Source: Isotricha intestinalis
Taxonomy: Eukaryota > Ciliophora > Litostomatea > Vestibuliferida > Isotrichidae
NCBI GenBank assembly: GCA_023807065.1
Contig: JAJJLU010003685.1
Span: 1-38,299, forward strand
DNA length: 38,299 nucleotides
Reading direction: 5' to 3'
Shown: in pieces, positions 28,854-37,884 of the stretch
Position numbering within the stretch: the first letter of the stretch is position 1
Layout: every line of letters begins with the position of its first letter
Notes under the pieces: model-generated
Told to the model about the DNA's origin: nothing
Seen by the model: only the letters and a program-made list of their open reading frames with translations
The model's database searches: none
Program-made: the position numbers and the translations under genes

Positions 28854-29777
28854 CTATTGATATGAAAATTTATCTCAAATTTAAAAGTAATTGAATATTT
28901 CTTCAATTTGTGTTGTGCTTTATTGAATTAAATTATTTATATTTAAAGGATTATGTAATTAAAATTTAAGTTAAAACTTAAAAAAAATTTTAAACATTAA
29001 TTTAAAAAGTAAGATATCTTTATTCTAAATGAATAAATGACTTTTTTTTAAAACAAAGAATTAAAGGTTTTCTTCTCTTTAATTCAATTCTATATTTCAT
29101 TGAAATTATTTGATTTTATTTTTGTTTCATTTTGATTATTATATACAAAAAAAAAATTTTATCATAAAAGTTAAAATTGCCTTTATAATTTATAATAAAA
29201 AATAAATAAGATAATAATATTTATAAATTATAATGTTTAATTTTCACTTTTTTATAAAACTTTTCTTCATTATTTTTCTTTTGAATATGTATTCATTAAA
29301 AAATTATTTTTTTCAGATTTAATTATACTTTATATCTTTCTTCATTTTTTTTTTGAAAGAATAATATAAATAAGTTTTAATATATTCTCATTATTTATAA
29401 AAAAATTAAATAAGAATAAAATGTATTATTCTCTTTGACTTTATAATTTTGTTTAATCTTTCCTCAATACAACCAATAGGAGATTGATTCATCTTCCTTA
29501 AATTTTCAAATTCACTAAAAGCCTATTTATAATTTCTTAATAAAAAAATATATTATTTATAAATATTTGACTTTTATTTATTAATGATACTAGAAGAAAT
29601 TTTTATGATACTAAGGTAAAATATCAGTTAGGTTTGAAAAATATTATTAATTAAATAATATATGAATGAATATTTTCTATAAGATTATATAAAGTGATTG
29701 AAAGAATATATGATATAGAAATTGGAATTTTGATTGTAGATGTCTAATAAATTAAATTATTGAATTATAAAATAAAA
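28854..29777. other. Intergenic with one possible minus-strand exon
   Basis: 924 AT-rich bases. A 39-codon minus-strand frame at 29522-29406 reads like protein (AFSEFENLRKMNQSPIGCIE) and is preceded by an acceptor-like ataaatag, so it could be a terminal exon or relic. No upstream exon could be joined. The rest shows nothing beyond poly-A/T tracts. Confidence 0.4.
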
Positions 29778-31680
29778 ATGTCTGAAATTGAAAAGATATG
29801 TTTAAATTATACAAATTTTAAAAAATAGCATTAGGAACTTATGGAAATATATATAAAGCTCAAAATAAAGAAACAAAATATGATGTGGCTATTAAAGAAA
29901 TAGATAACAAAAATATAAATATTTAACAAATATTGAATTAAAAGAAACAGAAATAAATAAAATAAAAACACAAAATAGTCTTTTAGTAAAAGAATTTATT
30001 GATAGTAAAGATTATTTTTTTATTGTAATGGAATTATGTTATTGTAATTTAGAAGAATATATTATAAAGAGAGAAAATAATTTATCAATAAATGAAATAA
30101 AAGAAGTATTAATTCAATTAAATAATAGTTTCAAAACAATAGAAAAAGAAAAACTAATATATAAAGATTTAAAACCAAGTAATATATTAATAAGTATAAA
30201 TAACTTAGATAAATGTTTAATAAAATTAAGTAAAATTGCAAATAAATTAGTTAACGTTCAATTAATATCAATGTCAATTAAAGGAGTTCCTTTAACAACA
30301 TCTCCTGAAATATTAAATGGAGAAGATAATAATAATAAGTGTGATATTTGGAGTTTAGGAATTATTATTTATTTTATGTTATTTAAAGAATATCCTTATA
30401 CTGGTAAAAATGAAATATTGTTAATAAAAGATATTATGTCAAATAAAAATTTAAAATTAAGTGAAGATAATAATTTAAATGATTTAATTAATAAAATGTT
30501 AAAGATAAATGACAATGAAAGAATATCTTGGGAAGAGTATTTTAATCATCCTTTTTTTAAAGAAGATAAAATAAATTTGAAATGTAATAAACATAACAAT
30601 AGTATTTTTTATTATTGTAAAAGTTGTAATAATTCTATTTGTGACAATTGTTTAAAAGAACATTTATTTCATGAAATTTTTCCTTTTAATAAAATAGAAT
30701 TAAATGAAAATGAAATAAATAAAATAGAAGATTTATTAAAAGATATTAATGATAAATTCAATAAATTAAATAAATTTAAAGAAAATATTGATAATTATAT
30801 TAAATATAAAAGAAAATTACTTAAAGAAAATAAATCAAAATATGAAAATGATACATTTAATGTTTATAAGGAAAATACAATTGAATATATAGGAATAATA
30901 AAAAATAAATTAAAAGAAATAAATTTGAATGATATATTAAAACAAAATAATTATATTATAAGTGTTTATGATATTAATAAAGATAATTATTTAAATTCTC
31001 CTATTCAAATATTAAATTCTTATGAAGAAATAAAGAGAGGACATCCTCATTGGAAATTAGAAGGTTCATCAGAAAATGAAAAAGAAATAAAAGAAAAATG
31101 TGAAATATATTTAAATGATAATATAGATTTTTGTTATAAATATCAGTTTTTAAAAAAAGGAAAATTTAATTTTAAAATGATATTTAATATACCTTTAACA
31201 AACACAAATTTAATGTTTTATGATTGTAATAAATTATTATCATTAGATTTATCTAATTTTAATACAAATAATACTAATAATATGAGTTGCATGTTTTCTG
31301 GTTGTTCTTCTTTAACTTCTTTAATTTTATCAAAGTTTAATACTGAAAATGTTGAAAATATGAGTTATATGTTTTCTAATTGTTCTTCTTTAACTTCATT
31401 AGATTTATCTAATTTTAATACTAATAATGTTATTAATATGAGTCAAATGTTCTCTAATTGTTCTTCTTTAACTTCATTAGATTTATCTAATTTTAATACT
31501 GATAATGTTAATAATATGAGTTATATGTTCTCTGATTGTTCTTCTTTAACTTCATTAGATTTATCTAATTTTAATACTAGTAAAATTAAAGATATGAGTT
31601 GGATATTCAGTAATTGTTCTTCTTTAACTTCTTTGAATACTAAAGATGAAAAAATAGTAAACAAGTGGAAAAGTAATTAA
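29778..31680 (+). CDS. Degenerate kinase - B-box - BspA/DUF285 repeat fusion protein (frame disrupted)
   Basis: Exon 1 (29778-29799) joins at 29829 over a 29-nt intron, giving MSEIEKISLGTYGNIYKAQ and VAIKEI (Gly loop and Lys). The frame then breaks near 29905-29925; one extra A in an A5 run would restore it. The rest (open to 31680) has MELCYCNLEEYI, YKDLKPSN with catalytic Asp, but LSKI in place of DFG, SPEIL, and DIWSLGIIIYFML: probably a pseudokinase. Then a B-box (CNKHNNSIFYYCKSCNNSIC), a coiled coil, a linker (HPHWKLEGSSENE), and five 26-residue BspA/DUF285 repeats. BspA-type repeats are common in bacterial and parasite surface proteins. No signal peptide. Role unknown. Confidence 0.75.
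29800..29828 (+). other. 29-nt intron in the kinase-BspA gene
   Basis: gtttaaatt...aaaaatag. Splicing in phase 1 (T|CA) places the start Met in frame with the kinase Gly loop. Confidence 0.65.
31243..31632 (+). repeat. Five tandem 78-bp units coding BspA/DUF285 repeats
   Basis: Exact period 78 bp, five units at 31243, 31321, 31399, 31477 and 31555. Each encodes LxLSxFNTxxxxxMSxxFSxCSSLTS. The last 18 bases of each unit are almost invariant at the DNA level (gttcttctttaacttc). High DNA identity suggests recent expansion or gene conversion. Confidence 0.92.
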
Positions 31681-32185
31681 TATTTTAATTTGTTAATTAT
31701 TTCTTTATACAATAGAAACGTATATTTCTATTATTATTTCATTTAAATTATGCTGGTAAATAATTTCAATTTAATAATTTAAATTCAATTATTTTTTATT
31801 ATTTAAATCTAAACTTAAGAAGTTTTTTAAGTATTAAATCAAATTTTCTTGAATTTAAAGGAAAAAAAATTTATTTATTTGATATTTCAACATATTTATT
31901 GAAAATTGTTTTCCATTTCTGTGAAGAAGTAGTAAATATGGTATTTAATTCTAAAATATATTTCTATATTTTTTTTAAAGTGCATTGATTATCTTTGAAT
32001 TTATTTTTCTATTTAATATGAATTATTCATAATATATATATGATATAATTCCTATTTATTTCAATTTTCCAAAAATTGATTTAAATATTAAATCAATCAT
32101 TTCCTTTTTTAAATAAAAAATAAAAAAAAATAATTAATAAACTCAAACAAAAATAGATTAAATTAAATTTAAAATAAATTTTATG
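31681..32185. other. Intergenic; mostly duplicated lipase 3' flank
   Basis: 505 bases between convergent genes. From about 31808 onward the sequence is repeated at about 34431-34793. The first 125 bases are unique AT-rich 3' flank of the kinase-BspA gene. Confidence 0.6.
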
Positions 32186-32470
32186 TTATTTTTTTAAAAA
32201 TGAGATTATAGGAATAAAAATATCATTATAAGCAGAATTAGCTGCAAGAACATCTAAATGTCCATAATTTTTAAGATTCAGTAATTTCATATATGATTTA
32301 TTTTCAACAGTGTGATATAATATAGTGACATCTTTATGAGATGAAAAAGTATCAGAATCAGTTCTAGCAATAAGAGCTTTAATTTTCCATTTTTTTAAAA
32401 CATTAGTATTATAAGGTTTTGCAGTTTTCTCCTTATCAAAATTAGGATTATAATATACCAATTTTTTTTG
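31808..32470 (-). repeat. Duplicated segment: lipase C-terminal coding end and 3' flank
   Basis: Matches about 34431-35071 in the same orientation; shared landmarks include attaaatcaaattttcttgaa, gtgaagaagtagtaaatatg and the last 90 codons of the lipase. Similarity stops abruptly after ataccaattt on both sides. Confidence 0.88.
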
Positions 32471-33298
32471 TTGATGAATTTGACTCCAATGAAGTAAATT
32501 TGTTTTACTTGTTCCTCCAGGATAATAAAGTAACAATTGCCATATATTAGAATAATTATTCCTATTAGTTGGTTTAATATCAGCTCCAGCTTCGAAAATA
32601 CCTTTACATATTGGTGGCATTAATTTACAAAAACCTGCTATCTTTACTCTATCTTGGAAATTAAGGTTAAAGGATCCATCTACTATACTTGCAAATTTGA
32701 AAAGTCCATAAATAGAATCAAGTAATTTAATAGGACTAAAAGCAGCATTAGCAATATTTGGAACAGTTCCTAAAGCAATAAAATGATTAAAAGAAGATTC
32801 AACGAAAGAAGGATTATGCATATATAACATAAAAAATATAGTAGTTCCTTGAGAATGACCAATATATGATATTTTTTTTCCTCCTGTTTTTGCTTTTATA
32901 TATTTAATTGTCGCCGGCAAATCATATTGTACAAGTTGATCCATTGAAAATTGAAAATTTGGAGTTTTATGTTGATTACTAAAAACATTTCCTCTACTAT
33001 TTCCTAACCAAATATCATATCCTTGGTCATATAGTAAAAATGGTAGACTTTTTTTTTCCAGTTGGAAAAAACACCATGCTGTGTCTGCTAATCCATGTTG
33101 GAAATATACTACTTTTGTTCTTTTTGTTTTTGGAGATAAATGCCAAAGTGATAATGTAAATCCGTCTTGTGTATTTATTTTATGTTCTTCTAATTTATAA
33201 CCATGCTTTGCTATAAAAAGCTTATAATATTCGATTTCATATTGATTTGTAATGTTTATGAAATTTAATATTAAAAATGAGATAAATAGTATTTTCAT
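32186..33298 (-). CDS. Secreted acid lipase (LIPA/LIPF-type alpha/beta hydrolase)
   Basis: 370 residues. A signal peptide (MKILFISFLILNFINITNQ) directs it to the secretory route or lysosome. Family marks: HG at 68-69 (oxyanion region), YDIWLGNSRGN at 94-104, nucleophile elbow GHSQG with Ser149, catalytic Asp likely D316 in RTDSDTFSSHKDV, and His347 in NYGHLDVL. These neutral/acid lipases hydrolyse triacylglycerols or cholesteryl esters. The N-terminal AB-lipase segment (HGYKLEEHKINTQDGF) is present and the length is normal (about 370-400). No introns. Its flanks and both ends are duplicated at 34.4-38.3 kb, where the second copy is broken. Confidence 0.93.
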   Translation of the reverse strand: MKILFISFLILNFINITNQYEIEYYKLFIAKHGYKLEEHKINTQDGFTLSLWHLSPKTKRTKVVYFQHGLADTAWCFFQLEKKSLPFLLYDQGYDIWLGNSRGNVFSNQHKTPNFQFSMDQLVQYDLPATIKYIKAKTGGKKISYIGHSQGTTIFFMLYMHNPSFVESSFNHFIALGTVPNIANAAFSPIKLLDSIYGLFKFASIVDGSFNLNFQDRVKIAGFCKLMPPICKGIFEAGADIKPTNRNNYSNIWQLLLYYPGGTSKTNLLHWSQIHQQKKLVYYNPNFDKEKTAKPYNTNVLKKWKIKALIARTDSDTFSSHKDVTILYHTVENKSYMKLLNLKNYGHLDVLAANSAYNDIFIPIISFLKK

Positions 33299-33705
33299 TT
33301 TTTTATTATTTTTTTAGAATATTATAGATTTATAATAATTAAGTTATAAGATTATTATATTTTTTTTATGAATTCGGAGAAAATTAATTAATATATATAA
33401 TTGTTTGGAAAAAATTAAAATTTGGAAAATTTAATCTTATTATTATATTGGGAGATTGGAGATTGGAAATTTGTTATAATCCCAACATACATTTTAATTA
33501 TCTTTTTTTTATTAAATTATTATTTTTATTCAACTTTGAAAATAAGGTTTTAATAAATTATTTGAAATCAATTTCTTCTTCCCAATAAAAATAATAAATT
33601 TTAATAATATAAGATAATAATGTTTCTTCATCACTAATTTCAATATATTATCAATTAATTACATATTTTTATTGGATTCATTAATTTTTGTTTTTAAAAC
33701 TTTAT
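33205..33705 (-). repeat. Duplicated segment: lipase start and 5' flank
   Basis: Matches about 37788-38290 in the same orientation, through the signal peptide codons and about 400 bases upstream, with landmarks such as ttaattaatatatataatt, gagattggaaatttgttataatcc and tgaaatcaatttcttcttcc. It contains a near-palindromic pair, attgggag...ttataatccca. Confidence 0.88.
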
Positions 33706-33924
33706 TAATTTAAATTAATAAATTCAAAACCTTTTTAAAAAGTATTCTATCTTAGAAAATATATTAAATAAAAAATCAAATAAAAGGAATTATAATATAA
33801 ATTATTCAATAAATAAAAATGAATATGATATTTACTTCAATTTTTTCAAAAATTAATGAAAAATATTATTATTTATTTAATGAATTTTAAAAATAAAATA
33901 ATTTTTATCATTAAAAATAAATAA
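33299..33924. other. Lipase 5' flank and AT-rich spacer
   Basis: The left 400 bases are the duplicated lipase upstream region and should hold its promoter. The remaining 220 bases are AT-rich and precede a coiled-coil relic. No RNA gene or ORF of note. Confidence 0.5.
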
Positions 33925-34365
33925 ATGGAAAAAGAAAATTCAGTTCAAACAAGAATAATGTTATTAGAAAATAAAATTGCTGAAAATAGAAGATACTCTA
34001 TTTCAAGAAAACAAGAAGAAGAAGAAAATAATATAAAAGTAAATAAAATTGTAGATAAATGGTTAATCTTCAAAAAATAATAAAAGAAGAAATAACATTA
34101 AGAGAAATAATAAGAAATCAAACTGAAGAAAATCAAAAATAATTAAAAAACAATTATAAAGATTATTACAAATCAAAATTACTTTTACGTCAAATTTCCG
34201 AAAATATAATTTCAATAAATAGTTTAAACAAAACAGGAAATAAAAACAATAAATTTTATTCCTGATGATAATCCAGAATTAACTTTATGTGATGCTTATG
34301 ATACAATAAAAAAATTATTTAATTTATTTAGAACATGTTCCAATTTGATTAATATTATTTAAAAT
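33925..34365 (+). pseudogene. Coiled-coil protein relic, frame changes
   Basis: Starts with an ATG and 51 good codons (MEKENSVQTRIMLLENKIAE onward) in one frame. It continues in the -1 frame from 34059 (NLQKIIKEEITLREIIRNQT), meets a TAA at 34140, continues to 34262, then returns to the first frame (PDDNPELTLCDAYDTIKKLF) to a TAA near 34363. Heptad spacing indicates a coiled coil. Two compensating one-base changes and an internal TAA suggest decay, although assembly errors would look similar. No family recognised. Confidence 0.5.
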
Positions 34366-34430
34366 TCATATTTTCCACAGAACGATAATTATGACTATTT
34401 TTTTTTCTAGAACATTGAATTGATAAAAAC

Positions 34431-35071
34431 TTAAGAAGTTATTTAAGTATTAAATCAAATTTTCTTGAATTTAAAGGAAACAAAATTTAATAATATTTAT
34501 TTGATAAACATATTCAATGAAAATTTATTTCTATTTTGGTGAAGAAGTAGTAAATATGGTATTTAATTATAAAATCTATTTCTATTTTTTTTTAAATGTA
34601 TTAATTATCTTTCAATTTATTTTTTTATTTAATATGAATTTTCATAATATATATATGATTTAATTCATCTTTATTTTAATTTTCCAAAAATTGATTTAAA
34701 TATTAAATCAATCATTGGCTTTTTAAATAAAAAATAAAAACAATTAATTAATAAACTCAAACAAAAATTATTAAATTTAAAATAAATTTTATGTTATTTT
34801 TTTAAAAATGAGATTATAGGAATAAAAATATCTTGATAAGCAGAATCAGCATCAAGAACATCTAAATATCCATAATTTTTAAGATTAAGTAATTTTATAT
34901 ATGATTTATTTTCAACAGTATAATATAATATAGTGACATCTTTAGAAGATGAAAAAGTATTAGAATTAGTTCTAGCAATGAGAGCTTTAATTTTCCATTT
35001 TATTAAAACATTAGTATTATAAGGTTTTGCAGTTTTCTCCTTTTCATAATTAGGATTATAATATACCAATT
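34431..35071 (-). repeat. Second copy of lipase 3' end and flank
   Basis: Same-orientation copy of 31808-32470. The match ends at ataccaattt near 35070, beyond which the sequence is unrelated to the lipase. Confidence 0.88.
34794..35069 (-). pseudogene. Lipase pseudogene, C-terminal 90 codons
   Basis: Homologous to the last 90 residues of the intact lipase at 32186, with no start codon. The catalytic Asp is Asn (RTNSNTFSSSKDV) and the catalytic His is Tyr (NYGYLDVL), so two of three catalytic residues are lost. The reading frame is otherwise intact to the same TAA, so loss of function may be fairly recent. Partner 5' fragment at 37783-37884. Confidence 0.88.
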
Positions 35072-35222
35072 TAAATTTACATTTAATTTAATAATTTAAA
35101 TACTATATTGTTTATTTTTTTTTAATAATTTTCTGATTTAATATTAATTGAACGTAAATTAAAATTAAAAAAAGAATATATATATTGAAACAGTTAATTT
35201 CAATTATTTCTTAACTGTAATA

Positions 35223-37328
35223 TTAATCTTTTTGTTTTAGATATAAAGTTTTTGCCAATTGTTCAATATTTGGAACAAATGAGAAATCACATAAAGGACA
35301 TATAGCATTATAAAAAGTACCATTAAATTGTTGTGCTTCTGATATTCTTTTACAATTAGGACATTCAATTTTATAATTAAATAAACCTTCTTTATAAAGA
35401 TTATCTTTAATTAATTCTTGATTTCTTTCTTTCCAATTTTTTTTATCTTCATCAGTTAAATCTGACAAATCCCAATAAATATCATAAAAACGATATTTTT
35501 TAAAAATACTTAAATCTCCAATTTTAAAGAATCCTAGACTAGAAGAATTTATAAATTCCATATAATAAGAATTATATTTAAAAAAAACTACAGTATGTCC
35601 TATTTCTTTACATTTATCTATAGTAGGAGCATTTAAATTATCAAATTTTTCTTTTGTTAATATATCACTCTTATTATTTTCATAAAAATAGAAAAATTTT
35701 TCCCATCCTCTTTTATCTAATAAAAATGAAAAAAGACATGGTCTTCCTTTTTGAATGGCATATTTTGCATCAATTTCTTTTACTTTTTTATAATGTAAAT
35801 TATATTTTGGAAGAATTTTTGGTAAAATTTTTTTAATTCTTCCTTTTTCATCTTTATAATTATTAATTAAATCATCTTTAATTGTTTCAAAAGAAGGAAT
35901 GTCTTTTTTATAAATTCTATTTAAAGACATATGAATTACTGTAGCAATTGCATAAGCCCAACATCTTGGTCCTTCTTGTTGAATTGGAACAAAAGAATTA
36001 ATATTATTTATTATATATTGTTGAAAGTTTATTTTTCCTATTAAATCAAATAATGCATCATTATCTTTTACTAATGTTGTTATTATTGAAAGATATTCAT
36101 CTAAAATATTTGGATCATTTAATCTAACAAATAATTTACATTTTCCTTCTTTTGGAATATCCCAACCTTTTTCTTCTTCAAGAAAATGAAAAAATGGATT
36201 TGTTGTTGATATAATTGAACTCATTTCAAATAAAATTTTTTCTCCTTTTGTTAAATTATTTGGCACTTCATTTTCACCATATAATTTTTTTGGATAATTT
36301 TGTTCTTCTGATGAAAGAAAACATGATATTAAATAAGAATTAGTTTTTTTTAATTGGTTTATTACATTATTCGTAGGATCCCCATCAGTACTCATTCCAT
36401 CTGATAAAAGGAAAATTACTTTATTTTTATATGATAAATTATTGTTATTAATAAAATCAAAAAGATCAATAAAAACTTTATTCATTGGAGTATATCCGTA
36501 TATAATTGTTTCAATTCCTTTTAAAAAATTTTTTTTTGACGAAGAATCGAAAAACGAAGAGAATTTTTTTCTTAAATTATAAATAGAATCTCCTTTTATT
36601 TTCTTTATATCTTCAATTTTTTCTTCAATTATTTTTTCTTTTTTTTCTTCAATTATTTTTTCTTTAACTTTTTCTACGATAAAATCATAGTGTTCTTTAA
36701 CTTCTTTTTCCCAATTCATAAATTGAGCTACAGTTCTATAAGTAGCATTTTTATGTATATTAATAATTTGAAACGGTACATAAAAGAAATTAACAAAAGA
36801 AGATTGGGTAAATTTAAGTTTAATTGCTTTGTGACAATCTGGAAGTCTTTGATAGACTTCTTTTAATAAAACTCTATCCTTTTTTAAATAATACACTAAA
36901 ACATGTAAATAATCTTCTGATGGAAGTTGATTCATATATCTATCAATATCAATTGCCCCTTCATCATTAAGTAATTTAATTATTTCTTGTTTTGGATTAG
37001 AACAATCATATTTTGGGTCTGATTTAATAGTTTCAATATCAAATTTTTGAGAATTAATATTATCAAAATTTTGAAAACCATTATTTTCAATAGCTATATT
37101 TAATAATTCTAAAGCATTTAACCAATCATTATATTTAGATGCACCAAATATTAATGAATAGAAGTCTATATCTTTTTCTGAACCCAGTAGATTTTTTGAA
37201 AAAATAATATTACGAATTGTTTCAGTTAATGATTCAATTTTAGAATTTGAGTAATTTTTTGAATATGCACTTTTCATACTACCAGAGACATCAATTAAAC
37301 TAAATATTGCTTGTTTTTCAAATGACAT
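35223..37328 (-). CDS. VWA - papain-like cysteine protease - zinc-ribbon fusion protein
   Basis: 701 residues, intact. Residues 1 to about 400 form a von Willebrand A domain with a MIDAS (DVSGS at 13-17; LLSDGMSTDGD) interrupted by a helical, Lys/Glu-rich insert (KVKEKIIEEKKEKIIEEK). Next is a papain-type domain: Gln450, Cys456 in GPRCWAYA, His578 in GHTVVFF, Asn594 in EFINSSS. Gln-Cys spacing of 6 and His-Asn spacing of 16 equal papain's. The C-terminus has a zinc ribbon (CPNCKR...CPLC). No signal peptide, so probably cytosolic, unlike classical cathepsins, and no obvious propeptide; the VWA domain may regulate the protease or recruit substrate. It lies inside a broken lipase copy. Confidence 0.85.
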   Translation of the reverse strand: MSFEKQAIFSLIDVSGSMKSAYSKNYSNSKIESLTETIRNIIFSKNLLGSEKDIDFYSLIFGASKYNDWLNALELLNIAIENNGFQNFDNINSQKFDIETIKSDPKYDCSNPKQEIIKLLNDEGAIDIDRYMNQLPSEDYLHVLVYYLKKDRVLLKEVYQRLPDCHKAIKLKFTQSSFVNFFYVPFQIINIHKNATYRTVAQFMNWEKEVKEHYDFIVEKVKEKIIEEKKEKIIEEKIEDIKKIKGDSIYNLRKKFSSFFDSSSKKNFLKGIETIIYGYTPMNKVFIDLFDFINNNNLSYKNKVIFLLSDGMSTDGDPTNNVINQLKKTNSYLISCFLSSEEQNYPKKLYGENEVPNNLTKGEKILFEMSSIISTTNPFFHFLEEEKGWDIPKEGKCKLFVRLNDPNILDEYLSIITTLVKDNDALFDLIGKINFQQYIINNINSFVPIQQEGPRCWAYAIATVIHMSLNRIYKKDIPSFETIKDDLINNYKDEKGRIKKILPKILPKYNLHYKKVKEIDAKYAIQKGRPCLFSFLLDKRGWEKFFYFYENNKSDILTKEKFDNLNAPTIDKCKEIGHTVVFFKYNSYYMEFINSSSLGFFKIGDLSIFKKYRFYDIYWDLSDLTDEDKKNWKERNQELIKDNLYKEGLFNYKIECPNCKRISEAQQFNGTFYNAICPLCDFSFVPNIEQLAKTLYLKQKD

Positions 37329-37349
37329 GAATAATAAATAAAAATTATA

Positions 37350-37785
37350 TAACTATTTTTTAAATCAAATAATAATTTATTTTTGATTAACTTTTTTTAA
37401 TAAAAAAATAAATAATATTTATTTTGAATTTTAACAAAAAACATAGTAATTATTACTTCTATCTCAAATATTGATTTAAGTTTTCCTCTTTTTTGGATTA
37501 ATACAATAAAATAATTATTCATTTAAAATAAAAAAAGATTAAAAATAATATCCTTCAAAAATAGTTTATAATATTAAGAAAAAACTATAAAAATGATAAA
37601 TAAGAATTACATATAATGAAAGAAGAATATTATATCTCAGATTATTATGATAATTGTTATTTACATTGTCCAGAATGTATGTACCAATCTTTATTTGGGA
37701 TTAATTATAAAGATAAACCATTTATTCAGTATAGATGTAGAAATAATGAACATAAAGGAGAAATACCTTTATCTGAATTTTATTA
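37350..37785 (+). repeat. Second copy of B-box/MORN gene 5' end
   Basis: Same-orientation copy of about 26165-26607. It ends abruptly after gaattttat, where lipase-like sequence begins with only a few shared T/A bases at the junction. Confidence 0.85.
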
Positions 37786-37786
37786 A
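37616..37786 (+). pseudogene. Truncated B-box/MORN gene copy, 56-codon open frame
   Basis: From an ATG matching the second Met of the parent gene, it reads MKEEYYISDYYDN, then HCPECMYQSLFGINY and RCRNNEHKGEIPLSEFY before TAA at the junction. The first ATG of the parent (37593) is now followed by an early TAA because of a small deletion. It holds one Cys pair but no complete zinc finger. Probably debris; a short peptide cannot be excluded. Confidence 0.8.
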
Positions 37787-37884
37787 CTATGCTTTTTTAT
37801 AAAATTCTTATAATATGTGTTTTCATATTGATTTGTAATGTTTATGAAATTTAATAATAAAAATGAGATAAATAGTATTTTCAT
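37783..37884 (-). pseudogene. Lipase pseudogene, signal-peptide end
   Basis: 33 codons: MKILFISFLLLNFINITNQ, then YENTYYKNFIKKHS and a TAA created at the junction. It aligns with residues 1-33 of the intact lipase. Its 3' end overlaps the stop of the B-box fragment on the opposite strand by four bases. Together with 34794-35069 it represents one lipase gene whose middle (about 735 bp) is gone. Confidence 0.85.

Noticed and set aside
35072..37785. Transposon carrying the VWA-protease gene
   Set aside because: No transposase, terminal inverted repeat or target duplication seen, and lipase core sequence is missing and not merely interrupted.
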